From Streptomyces catenulae (GTDB taxonomy: Bacteria > Actinomycetota > Actinomycetes > Streptomycetales > Streptomycetaceae): a DNA stretch of 19,049 bases. The notes beneath the pieces were generated by a model. That model saw nothing but the letters and a program-made list of their open reading frames with translations. It searched no databases and was not told where the DNA came from. A program made the translations under genes and the position numbers. The first letter of the stretch is position 1; each line of letters starts with the position of its first letter. The stretch lies in NCBI RefSeq assembly GCF_000718015.1, contig NZ_JODY01000059.1:1-19049 (forward strand). The letters are read 5' to 3'. Shown in pieces: positions 1 through 8,967 of this stretch.

Positions 1-319
1 GCCCGGGCCTGCCGCCCGGGCCCGCCGCCCGGCGCCACTGGCTGCCGCCGCCCGGCCCGCCCCCGGGTGCCTTGGCCGGGTGCCGCCCGGCCCCGCCCCC
101 GCCGAACCGTCCGAAACGGCTCCCCGGCGCCCCGTACACACCTAGCGTTGATCGCGCCCGTGGCCGTATCCGTAGCGGAACCCGTAGCCGTATCCGCAGC
201 CGTATCCGCGCCCGGGACGGCGAGGGCCCGGTGCCCCGCCGCGTACACGGGGCCGGGCCGGAAGGGCCGCGGCGCCGAGGGGACACAGGGAAGACAAGGG
301 AAAACGGGGGCCACCACCC
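1..319. other. GC-rich low-complexity region upstream of the NACHT gene; no assignable gene
   Basis: The first 110 bases are built of repeated GCCGCCCGG-like runs and are almost pure G/C. A short open frame (frame 2) enters from the left edge and ends at a TAG at 143-145, so this could be the tail of an upstream gene, but the translation is only Ala/Pro/Arg-rich and I cannot recognise it. The stretch from about 146 to 319 is the likely promoter and leader of the NACHT gene. TAGCGT at 143-148 resembles a Streptomyces -10, but no convincing -35 lies 16-19 bp before it. No RNA gene seen. Confidence 0.5.
154..213. repeat. 12-bp tandem repeat, five imperfect units
   Basis: Five consecutive 12-bp units occupy 154-165, 166-177, 178-189, 190-201 and 202-213. 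The best consensus is GTATCCGYAGCC, with units 2, 4 and 5 closest to each other. The array lies about 105-165 bp before the NACHT start codon, inside the presumed promoter or leader. The repeat is visible directly; any regulatory function is inference. Confidence 0.75.
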
Positions 320-3300
320 ATGGATCCATCCACCGCGGGCATCCGCCTCGCCTCAACCGTGATCGGGCCGCTGATCCGGAAGCTCTTCGTCCGAAGAGAG
401 CCGGGCGCGGGCCTGACCGGCGCCCCGGTCCGGCTCTCCGCACTGGTCTCGTTCCGCGGCGAGAAACGCACCCTCACCACGAAGGACCTGCACAGACTCG
501 CCGCCGAACTGGTCCGCCGGGCGATCGACGCCGCGGGCCCGGGCGAGCGCCCCGTCCCCGCCGACGAGGACCTCGCCGTCGCCGGAGCCCTGGCCACCTC
601 CCTGGGCGCCCTCGGGGACCTCGACATGGACGACGTCCAGGCCGTCCACCTCGGCGCGACGGAACTCGCCGCCCGCCTCACGGCCGCCGCCCCGGGCGCC
701 ACCCGCGACCTCAGCCGGGACGCCGAGGAGCTGCACCGCGCCCTCCTCACCACGTCCTGCCTGCACATCATCCACTTCTTCACCCAGCGGTCGACGTTCA
801 CGGACCGCACCCTCGTCGAGCACAGCCGCCGCCTGAACACCCTCATCGCCGACATCGACACCCTCATCGCCCGCCTCCCGTCCGCCCGCACCGCCGACGC
901 CGCCTTCGAACGCGAATACCTCGGCTACATCGCCCGCAAGCACAGCCGCCTCACCATCTACGGCATCGACCTCACCAACTCCCCCGACCGCTGGCCCCTC
1001 GACGCCGCCTACCTGAGCCTGCGCGCGGCCCCCCGCCACCACCCGGACCCCGGCGGCCTCACCGGCCCCGACGGCCTCGGCGCGGAACCCGCCCCACCGC
1101 CCCTCGAACCGGCCGACCGCGCCCTCGCCCACCTCGACCGCGTCCTGCTGCGCGGCGTCGCGGGCTCCGGCAAGAGCACCCTCGTCCAGTGGCTCGCCGT
1201 CGGCTGCACCCGCCCGCCCGCCGAGACCCCGCTCCCCCACCTCTCCGGCCGCATCCCCTTCGTCCTGCCGCTGCGCACCCTGCACCGCGCGGCCACACTG
1301 CCCACCGTCGACCGCTTCCTCTCCGCCGTCGGCTGCCCCGTCGCCGGGTCCCAGCCCCAGGGGTGGGCCGGCCGCGTCCTCGCCGAAGGCCGCGGCCTGC
1401 TCCTCGTCGACGGGCTGGACGAGATCCCCGAGGCCGACCGGCGGCGCACCCTCGACTGGCTCCGCGACCTCCTCGACGCCTTCCCCGACGCCGCCAACCT
1501 GTGGCTGGTCACCACCCGCCCGTCCGCCGTCCGCGAGGACTGGCTCGCCGCCGAGGGCTTCACGGAACAGACCCTCGCCCCGATGGGCCGCGAGGAGGTG
1601 GCCGCCTTCATCGCCCGCTGGCACGCCGCCGCCCGCCCGGACGCCCCCGACCCGGACCTCCTCGACGCATACGAAACGTCCCTGCTCACCGCCGTCCGCA
1701 CCAAGCAGGACCTCGCCCGGCTCGCCACCAACCCCCTCATGTGCGGCCTGCTCTGCGCCCTCCACCGCGACCGCCGCGGCTACCTCCCCACCGGCCGCAA
1801 GGAGCTGTACGACGCGGCGCTCACGATGCTGCTCGCCCGCCGCGACCGGGAACGCGACATGCGCGGCCCCGACGGCATCGAGCTGAGCGACGAACCCCAG
1901 ATCCAGCTGCTGCAACGCCTCGCCTACTGGCTGATCCGCAACGGCCGCACCGAACTCGACCGCACCCACGCCGAACGCCTCATCGCCCAGGCCCTGCCCT
2001 CGGTCCCCGTCGCCGCCGCCCAGGGCGACGCCCCGCAGATCTTCCGCCACCTCCTCCTCCGCAGCGGCCTCCTCCGCGAACCCACCCCCGGCTCCGTCGA
2101 CTTCGTCCATCGCACCTTCCAGGACTACCTGGGCGCGAAGGCGGCCATCGAAGACGGCGACCTCGGCCTCCTCGTCCAGCACGCCGCCGACTCCCAGTGG
2201 GAGGACGTGATCCGGATGGCGGTGGCCCACGCGCGGCCACGGGAGCGGGCGGAGTTCCTTACGGAGCTGGTCGCGCACGGGGACGGGATCGAGAACCGGC
2301 CACTCCAGCTCCGCGTGCATCTGCTGGCGCTGGCCTGCCTGGAACATGCGACGGAGTTGGACCCGGGGGTGCGGAAGGTTGTGGAGTCCCGTGCCGATGC
2401 GGTCTTGCCGCCGCGGGAATACAGGGAGGTCGAGCTACTCGCCGAGGTCGGCCCGTTCGTCCTGGAGCTGCTACCGGGGCCCGGGGACGGCCTGACGGAT
2501 GAGGAGGCCAGAATGGTGGTGAACACCGCCGCCCTGATCGGAACGGACGGCGCGCTGGAAGTCCTGAAGCGCTTCCTGAACCATCCGGCGCCCAATGTCC
2601 ATCATGAGTTGGCTGACGCCTGGATGTATTTCGACACTGCCCAGTACGCCGAAGAGGTCATTCGGCACCTCGGCCCCGATGTCCCACTCCGAGTGAATTC
2701 CCACCCGGAACTCCAGGCCCTCAAGTCCCTAGGCACCCGCACCGAGATCTGGGCGCACGGAAACTTCACCGAACCGGAACTTGTCGGTGCCCTGGACGTG
2801 GAGGCCCTCACGTCCCTGACCCTCACACACAACACAGCTCTCGACGACCTCGCCTTCCTCCAACGTGCACAGCGCTTGGAAGCACTGACGCTGTCCCTCG
2901 GCGCGCCGGGCCTCACCCCGCCTGCCGGGCTCACCACTCTTCGCGAACTCGTCTACATCGACGCCGACCCCGGATTCCTCCATGCCACATTCAACCGGGC
3001 AACGGCCTGGCCGCTCCTGCGCAGCGTCCAGCTCACCGGCCTCACCGCCGACTTCGGCGAGGAGCAGTGGGTCGCCCTTGCCCATTGCCCGGAGCTGAGG
3101 GAATTCGCCCTCGGGGTGCACGACGAAGCCCCGCTCTGCATTCCCGCCGGATTGCAGCTCTCCCAGGTGACGGAGCTCAGTCTCATAGGCGAACCGGAAA
3201 CCCCCGGAACGCTCCTCAGCGCCAGGCTGCGCACCGCCCTCCCGCACTTCCCCAATGTTCGCGTTCTGCGGGTATACGGCACGAGCGCCCCGCCCACCGT

Positions 3301-3430
3301 CTTCGAGGTCCCCCCTCTCACCGCCCTCCCCCACCTCAAAGAGCTCCAACTCCGCTTCCTCCTCCCCGCCCCGGGCACCGCCCTCCCACCCGGCGTAAAG
3401 CTCACCGTCTCCCCGCAGTTCCGCGACTGA
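320..3430 (+). CDS. NACHT-domain NTPase with N-terminal helical domain and degenerate leucine-rich-repeat C-terminus (NLR-like)
   Basis: This 1036-aa protein is a STAND-class NTPase. Residues 1-235 are helical and match in style the actinobacterial NACHT N-terminal helical domains; I see no nuclease, TIR or protease motif there. The NACHT module follows: Walker A GVAGSGKST at 279-287, extended Walker B LLLVDGLDE at 360-368, a TTR sensor-like motif at 398-400, and the winged-helix motif FVHRTFQDYLGAKA near 595-608. Residues about 770-1030 contain irregular leucine-rich repeats. The ATG at 320 begins a family-like N-terminus (MDPSTAGIRLAS); only a weak AAGG ribosome site precedes it. The gene stands alone and ends at a shared terminator facing clpC. 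Bacterial NACHT proteins of this layout are known in anti-phage defence, so a defence sensor is a reasonable inference, but other signalling roles are possible. Codon endings change from C-rich to mixed near 2210. Confidence 0.9.
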   Translation: MDPSTAGIRLASTVIGPLIRKLFVRREPGAGLTGAPVRLSALVSFRGEKRTLTTKDLHRLAAELVRRAIDAAGPGERPVPADEDLAVAGALATSLGALGDLDMDDVQAVHLGATELAARLTAAAPGATRDLSRDAEELHRALLTTSCLHIIHFFTQRSTFTDRTLVEHSRRLNTLIADIDTLIARLPSARTADAAFEREYLGYIARKHSRLTIYGIDLTNSPDRWPLDAAYLSLRAAPRHHPDPGGLTGPDGLGAEPAPPPLEPADRALAHLDRVLLRGVAGSGKSTLVQWLAVGCTRPPAETPLPHLSGRIPFVLPLRTLHRAATLPTVDRFLSAVGCPVAGSQPQGWAGRVLAEGRGLLLVDGLDEIPEADRRRTLDWLRDLLDAFPDAANLWLVTTRPSAVREDWLAAEGFTEQTLAPMGREEVAAFIARWHAAARPDAPDPDLLDAYETSLLTAVRTKQDLARLATNPLMCGLLCALHRDRRGYLPTGRKELYDAALTMLLARRDRERDMRGPDGIELSDEPQIQLLQRLAYWLIRNGRTELDRTHAERLIAQALPSVPVAAAQGDAPQIFRHLLLRSGLLREPTPGSVDFVHRTFQDYLGAKAAIEDGDLGLLVQHAADSQWEDVIRMAVAHARPRERAEFLTELVAHGDGIENRPLQLRVHLLALACLEHATELDPGVRKVVESRADAVLPPREYREVELLAEVGPFVLELLPGPGDGLTDEEARMVVNTAALIGTDGALEVLKRFLNHPAPNVHHELADAWMYFDTAQYAEEVIRHLGPDVPLRVNSHPELQALKSLGTRTEIWAHGNFTEPELVGALDVEALTSLTLTHNTALDDLAFLQRAQRLEALTLSLGAPGLTPPAGLTTLRELVYIDADPGFLHATFNRATAWPLLRSVQLTGLTADFGEEQWVALAHCPELREFALGVHDEAPLCIPAGLQLSQVTELSLIGEPETPGTLLSARLRTALPHFPNVRVLRVYGTSAPPTVFEVPPLTALPHLKELQLRFLLPAPGTALPPGVKLTVSPQFRD

Positions 3431-3442
3431 AGCCCCAAAAAA

Positions 3443-3482
3443 CACCACCGCCCCGAACCGAAATCGGTTCGGGGCGGTGGTG
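3443..3482. terminator. Bidirectional terminator between NACHT gene and clpC
   Basis: A perfect 18-bp inverted repeat (3443-3460 and 3465-3482) surrounds an AAAT loop. It sits between the 3' ends of two convergent genes, 12 bases after the NACHT stop and 31 bases after the clpC stop. An A-run at 3436-3442 precedes it on the plus strand, giving a T-run after the hairpin for minus-strand transcripts from clpC. It should therefore terminate clpC well and can act on the NACHT transcript as a strong hairpin. Confidence 0.9.
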
Positions 3483-3513
3483 CCAGCCCTACGCCAGGCG
3501 CAGGCCGTAACGC

Positions 3514-6042
<2,529 letters not shown>

Positions 6043-6104
6043 CGTAAATCGCTCCTCAGAGCGGTCGGGCAGTGAAGGGGGCGGTCCCCTCCCTGTCCTT
6101 CCGC

Positions 6105-6127
6105 ATGCTAGTCCCGCAGGGCGGGAC
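6105..6127 (-). promoter_or_regulatory. Candidate clpC promoter element with adjoining inverted repeat
   Basis: On the minus strand TAGCAT (6110 to 6105) fits a Streptomyces -10 box and would give a leader of about 55 nt. Directly upstream is a perfect 7-bp inverted repeat, GTCCCGC and GCGGGAC, with a 3-nt centre (6111-6127). A dyad abutting a -10 box is a typical repressor position. No clear -35 hexamer is visible at the expected distance, so the promoter assignment is tentative, while the dyad itself is certain. Confidence 0.35.
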
Positions 6128-6545
6128 AGCTCATTCCAACTGCCGACACCCGTACGCGGCTCACCCCACTCTCGTAGGGACGTCACCTGCCCCGAACAGC
6201 CGACAACTGCTCCAACCCGATGGTGCGAGACGATGTTCCCGCAGGCCAGGCATATACGCCCACCACCACTACGCCCGTGGCGAACGCGGCCCGTTCCGGC
6301 GCGGCGTCCGGGAAACCGGCCGTGGCGCCGATATCCGGGCGCCGAACGCCGTCACACCGTCTTTTCCCATGATGAATGTCTTACCCGCCGCCACTGACAC
6401 TCCATGCGGCACGGGCCCCCTCCATCCGCTACGGGCGAACACCGCCGGACCGATCCGGACCGGCGCCCGCCGACCGGACGGACACGGAGCGTTCCGCCGC
6501 CCCGACCCAACGTAACCTTCGGGGTGTCCGGCAGTTGCACCGGGC
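6128..6545. other. Intergenic region between divergent clpC and the SCO3374-type gene
   Basis: About 420 bases with no gene I can support. Short open frames on both strands have no recognisable translation, including a 33-codon frame at 6269-6370 on the minus strand. The left side carries the candidate clpC promoter. On the right side TAACCT at 6513-6518 is a possible -10 for the plus-strand gene starting at 6546, without a good -35. The stretch at about 6358-6400 is less GC-rich than its surroundings. Confidence 0.4.
6251..6285 (-). promoter_or_regulatory. Candidate upstream clpC promoter with ClgR-like half-site
   Basis: On the minus strand GTTCGCC (from 6285) is followed after a short spacer by GCG ending at 6272. 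ClgR, the activator of clp and lon genes in Streptomyces, recognises GTTCGCY-N5-GCG as I recall it; here the spacer is one base shorter than that pattern. A TATATG hexamer (6256 to 6251) lies 16-21 bases further downstream, so the site would sit around -28 to -41, as expected for an activator. This is inference from motif and position. Confidence 0.3.
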
Positions 6546-7286
6546 ATGGTCAGCGCACTCCCGCGTCCCCGTGTGCCCCTCACCGCCGTCCGCCGCTGGT
6601 ACGAGCGGGAACTCGGCTGGCCGACGGCCCGCGGGGAGCCGGTGGAGCTGCTGACGGGGGTGGCGTTCGACGTGCTGGAGATGCCCGCGGAGGCGGGCTG
6701 GGCGGTGCTGCGGCAGATGCCGGGCACCGGACCGGCCGCACTCCTGGGCGGTCATCCCTGTGCGCCGTACGGCCCCGGGGCGGCGGGCTGCCGCGCCGGG
6801 AGTGTTCCGCCCGGGGCCGACGGGATTTCCCGCGTCGATCGGCCGAAAATACTCATGCTCGTGGCGGCGGGCTGCGCCGAGGAACTGCCCGGAATCCTGG
6901 AATGGCTGGAGTGGGGCACTCTCGTGCCCGATCTCACGGCACGGGGTGCCGGAGAGCGGATGCCCGCTCCGTCATTCCCCACTTCCGGACCGTCATCATG
7001 CGCAATCGGCTCGCGGGAGGCCGCGCTATGGGTGCGGCCTCCCGAACCGGGATACGAGGCCGAGAATTCCCTGCCCGTCACGGGGATCGGGGCAGGTTTC
7101 GGGGAGCGCGGTCGCGCCCCCGACCTCGTACGGCTCGTGAGCGCGGCGGCGACGGAATGCCACCGGGCCCAGTTGCTGCGTGCTCGTAATGACCAAACAG
7201 ATCGCGCCGGAGGCGATCAGCCGTTGGCCTTCTCGTATGCCTCGCGAATGTCGGCGGGGACACGGCCACGGTCATTGACGTTGTAG
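6546..7286 (+). CDS. SCO3374-type conserved protein of unknown function
   Basis: The product is 246 aa. It begins near-canonically for a Streptomyces family always seen by clpC and lsr2 (VPLTAVRRWYERELGWPT). Conserved-looking blocks are FDVLEMPAEAGWAVLRQM (about 41-58), MLVAAGCAEELPGILEWLEWG (about 103-123) and WVRPPEPG (about 163-170). The pattern FDVLxxP, then a hydrophobic stretch, then WxRPPE recalls small actinobacterial proteins labelled bifunctional DNA primase/polymerase, but the catalytic acidic residues of a true Prim-Pol are not evident, so I give no function. The ATG at 6546 has no good Shine-Dalgarno. The last 23 or so codons run antisense through the end of lsr2 and are probably not conserved. 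Confidence 0.75.
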   Translation: MVSALPRPRVPLTAVRRWYERELGWPTARGEPVELLTGVAFDVLEMPAEAGWAVLRQMPGTGPAALLGGHPCAPYGPGAAGCRAGSVPPGADGISRVDRPKILMLVAAGCAEELPGILEWLEWGTLVPDLTARGAGERMPAPSFPTSGPSSCAIGSREAALWVRPPEPGYEAENSLPVTGIGAGFGERGRAPDLVRLVSAAATECHRAQLLRARNDQTDRAGGDQPLAFSYASRMSAGTRPRSLTL

Positions 7287-7552
7287 CCGTTCTCCTTGGC
7301 CCAAGCGCGCACCTTCGCGGTGTCCTGGCTGCCACCCGAAGCCGCACGCGCCTTGCCGCGACCGGAAGCGGAACGGCCCCCGGTACGACGGCCGGCCTTC
7401 ACGAAGTCGGCAAGGGACTCACGCAGCTTGTCCGCGTTGGCGGTGGTGAGGTCGATCTCGTAGGACTTGCCGTCGAGAGAGAACGTCACGGTCTCGTCGG
7501 CCTCGCCACCGTCGAGGTCGTCGACAAGAAGAACCTGAACCTTCTGTGCCAC
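7217..7552 (-). CDS. lsr2: Lsr2 family nucleoid-associated protein
   Basis: This 111-aa protein is an actinobacterial H-NS-like DNA-bridging protein that silences AT-rich and foreign DNA. The N-terminal oligomerisation domain (about 1-50) reads MAQKVQVLLVDDLDGGEADETV, followed by the linker (about 54-75, Arg/Gly/Ser-rich). The C-terminal DNA-binding domain (about 76-111) holds the AT-hook-like RGR at 95-97 in NVNDRGRVPADI. Translation starts at a GTG (7552) with AAAGGGA about 8 nt upstream. It is convergent with the SCO3374-type gene and overlaps its last 70 bases. The lsr2 leader is unusually AT-rich, which would suit autoregulation. Length and sequence are normal for the family. Confidence 0.97.
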   Translation of the reverse strand: MAQKVQVLLVDDLDGGEADETVTFSLDGKSYEIDLTTANADKLRESLADFVKAGRRTGGRSASGRGKARAASGGSQDTAKVRAWAKENGYNVNDRGRVPADIREAYEKANG

Positions 7553-7556
7553 CGGG

Positions 7557-7620
7557 TTTCCCTTTCATCGAATGCGGATTACGACGGAAAGCAAACCGCT
7601 TTTCCCGGAAAAACACAAAC
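7557..7620 (-). promoter_or_regulatory. AT-rich lsr2 leader/promoter region with short inverted repeat
   Basis: In these 64 bases 35 are A or T, about twice the level of the neighbouring genes. The segment contains TTTTCC-C-GGAAAA, a perfect 6-bp dyad around one base, at 7600-7612. It lies immediately upstream of the GTG start of lsr2. I cannot fix a -35/-10 pair with confidence. Because Lsr2 prefers AT-rich DNA, an autoregulatory site is inferred. Confidence 0.4.
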
Positions 7621-7709
7621 CCCCGGGTAGGGTTCACTTGCCCGCGCACCGGGGAACGCGTCGTGTCCTGGCCATGGGATAGGGGCGCGATTCGGACATA
7701 GAACGCCGG

Positions 7710-8228
7710 TCAGAGGTGCAGAAGCATGCGGCTGTTGCCCAGGGTGTTGGGCTTCACTCGTTCGAGACCGAGGAACTCCGCCACTCCCTCGTCATAGGAA
7801 CGCAGCAGCTCGCTGTAGACATCACCGTCCACGGGGGTCTCACCGATCTCGACGAAGCCGTGCTTGGCGAAGAAGTCGACTTCGAAGGTGAGACAGAAAA
7901 TGCGCCGCACACCGAGCCAGCTCGCGGTCCGCAGCAGCTTGTCCAGGACCTGATGGCCGACGCCGGAGCCCTTGAGCTGCGGGTCCACGGCGAGGGTGCG
8001 GACCTCGGCGAGGTCTTCCCACATCACGTGGAGGGCGCCGCAGCCGACGACCTCGCCGTCCTCGTCGCGCTCGGCGACCCAGAACTCCTGGATGTCCTCG
8101 TAAAGCGTGACGGTGGCTTTGTCGAGCAGGATGCCGTCACGGGAGTACGAGTCGATGAGGTGGCGCACGGCGGGCACATCGGCGGTCCTGGCGCGGCGGA
8201 TCGTCAGCCCTTTTGAATGCGGAGGCAT
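7710..8228 (-). CDS. argA: Amino-acid N-acetyltransferase (N-acetylglutamate synthase, short GNAT form)
   Basis: This 172-aa GNAT enzyme resembles the short actinobacterial N-acetylglutamate synthase (Mycobacterium tuberculosis Rv2747 type, 174 aa). That enzyme transfers an acetyl group from acetyl-CoA to glutamate as the first step of arginine synthesis. Visible parts are the N-terminal LTIRRARTADVPAVRHLID, the central FWVAERDEDGEVVGCGALHVMWEDLAEVRTLAVDP, and the acetyl-CoA loop QLKGSGVG at 84-91. FCLTFEVDFFAKHGF follows, typical of this subfamily. It lacks the amino-acid-kinase domain of classical ArgA. The ATG at 8228 is 9 bases after the stop of the BlaI-type gene, so the two are co-transcribed; GGAG inside that gene's end, about 16 nt upstream, is a distant ribosome site. 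Substrate is inferred from family. Confidence 0.85.
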   Translation of the reverse strand: MPPHSKGLTIRRARTADVPAVRHLIDSYSRDGILLDKATVTLYEDIQEFWVAERDEDGEVVGCGALHVMWEDLAEVRTLAVDPQLKGSGVGHQVLDKLLRTASWLGVRRIFCLTFEVDFFAKHGFVEIGETPVDGDVYSELLRSYDEGVAEFLGLERVKPNTLGNSRMLLHL

Positions 8229-8237
8229 GCGGCGACG

Positions 8238-8831
8238 CTATCGCTCCGCGGTGCTCGCGTCCGCTCCGGGTTCTTCGCCTTCCGCCGGGACGGTGCGGCG
8301 GGACTCTTCCGTGACTTCTTCCGCGTCCGCACCACGCGCCCGGGTGGTGTTCCGGCGGGGTGCCTGCCGGGGGGTGTCCTCCGCTTCCGCGGCGGGTCCG
8401 GTGGCGGATGTCTGTTCGGGAGCGGCGGGGGCTTCCGCGGTATCGGGGAGTTCCGCGGACGGCGCCTCGGCGTCGATCTGAACCATACGGACGGCATCGC
8501 GTAGTGCGTTGCGTTGTTCCGGCGACATCATCCCGAAGAACGCGACAAGAGCGGCCGCCGGGTTGTCGCTCGTGGACCAGGCTTCGTTCATCAGTGCGGC
8601 CGAGTATGCGGCGCGTGTGGAGACCGCCTCATATCGATAGGCGCGGCCTTCCGCTTCGCGCCGGACCCAACCCTTCTGGTGAAGGTTGTCCAATACCGTC
8701 ATGACGGTCGTGTACGCGATCGACCGTTCCTTCTGCAGGTCTTCCAGAACTTCCCGGACGGTGACCGGGCGGTTCCACTCCCAGACCCGCGTCATGACGG
8801 CGTCTTCCAGCTCACCCAATGGTCTCGGCAC
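8238..8831 (-). CDS. BlaI/MecI/CopY-type winged-helix transcriptional regulator with long disordered tail
   Basis: The product is 197 aa. Residues 1-100 form a BlaI-type winged helix: LGELEDAVMTRVWEWNRPVTVREVLEDL, then the recognition region SIAYTTVMTVLDNLHQKGWVRRE. A dimerisation segment with AALVAFFGMMSPEQRNALRDAV follows. Residues about 105-197 are Ala/Glu/Pro-rich and probably disordered, an extension beyond the usual 120-140 aa. BlaI repressors are often inactivated by a membrane protease of the BlaR1/MecR1 type; none lies beside it here. It precedes the argA-type gene in an apparent two-gene operon. Translation begins at one of two overlapping GTG codons (8833 or 8831). There is no Shine-Dalgarno, and a -10-like box lies 4-7 bases upstream, so the mRNA is probably leaderless. 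Confidence 0.92.
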   Translation of the reverse strand: MPRPLGELEDAVMTRVWEWNRPVTVREVLEDLQKERSIAYTTVMTVLDNLHQKGWVRREAEGRAYRYEAVSTRAAYSAALMNEAWSTSDNPAAALVAFFGMMSPEQRNALRDAVRMVQIDAEAPSAELPDTAEAPAAPEQTSATGPAAEAEDTPRQAPRRNTTRARGADAEEVTEESRRTVPAEGEEPGADASTAER

Positions 8832-8837
8832 ACTTGA

Positions 8838-8843
8838 AGAATA
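8838..8843 (-). promoter_or_regulatory. Probable -10 box of a leaderless transcript for the BlaI-type gene
   Basis: TATTCT reads on the minus strand from 8843 to 8838. The GTG start codons begin 5 and 7 bases after its end, which is where transcription would start. The lack of any Shine-Dalgarno agrees with a leaderless mRNA. The overlapping sequence CACTATTCTTCAAGTG has matching ends CACT and AGTG and could be a repressor operator, but the dyad is imperfect. No good -35 is seen. Confidence 0.45.
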
Positions 8844-8887
8844 GTGGGAGATGTCGCGATTGCCGGTTCATCGGGTGCGTTTGCACG

Positions 8888-8929
8888 GGAAAAACGAGGT
8901 ACGGCCCGGGAGGGAATCCCGGGCCGTAC
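8888..8929 (-). terminator. Intrinsic terminator after the 59-aa membrane protein gene
   Basis: A perfect 13-bp inverted repeat, 8899-8911 and 8917-8929, has a 5-nt loop. Read on the minus strand it is followed within 4 bases by TTTTT, so it is a textbook rho-independent terminator for transcripts coming from 9147 or 9843. It separates them from the BlaI-type gene's own promoter. Confidence 0.88.
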
Positions 8930-8967
8930 GGAGTGCGGATGGCGATGTCGCCGGATTGTGCGGAAGG

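Noticed and set aside
142..219. GYG-repeat peptide on the minus strand
   Set aside because: It is only the antisense reading of the 12-bp tandem repeat at the end of a shadow frame.
320..329. 10-bp palindrome ATGGATCCAT over the NACHT start codon
   Set aside because: A short palindrome can occur by chance and has no supporting context as an operator.
2259..2261. TTA triplet in the NACHT gene as a possible bldA-dependent codon
   Set aside because: It is out of frame; the codons read CTT ACG.
353..2347. 664-codon minus-strand open frame opposite the NACHT gene
   Set aside because: Gly/Ala/Glu/Val-rich antisense shadow with no recognisable family; the sense frame has clear NTPase motifs.
67..2502. 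811-codon plus-strand open frame overlapping the NACHT gene
   Set aside because: Translation is Arg/Pro low complexity without domains; it is an alternative-frame shadow in very GC-rich DNA.
2729..3448. 239-codon minus-strand frame opposite the NACHT 3' end
   Set aside because: Antisense shadow of the leucine-rich region with no ribosome site or family match.
6043..6186. 48-codon N-terminal extension of ClpC
   Set aside because: Not family-like; the ATG at 6042 has a good Shine-Dalgarno and gives the conserved [10 protein letters not shown].
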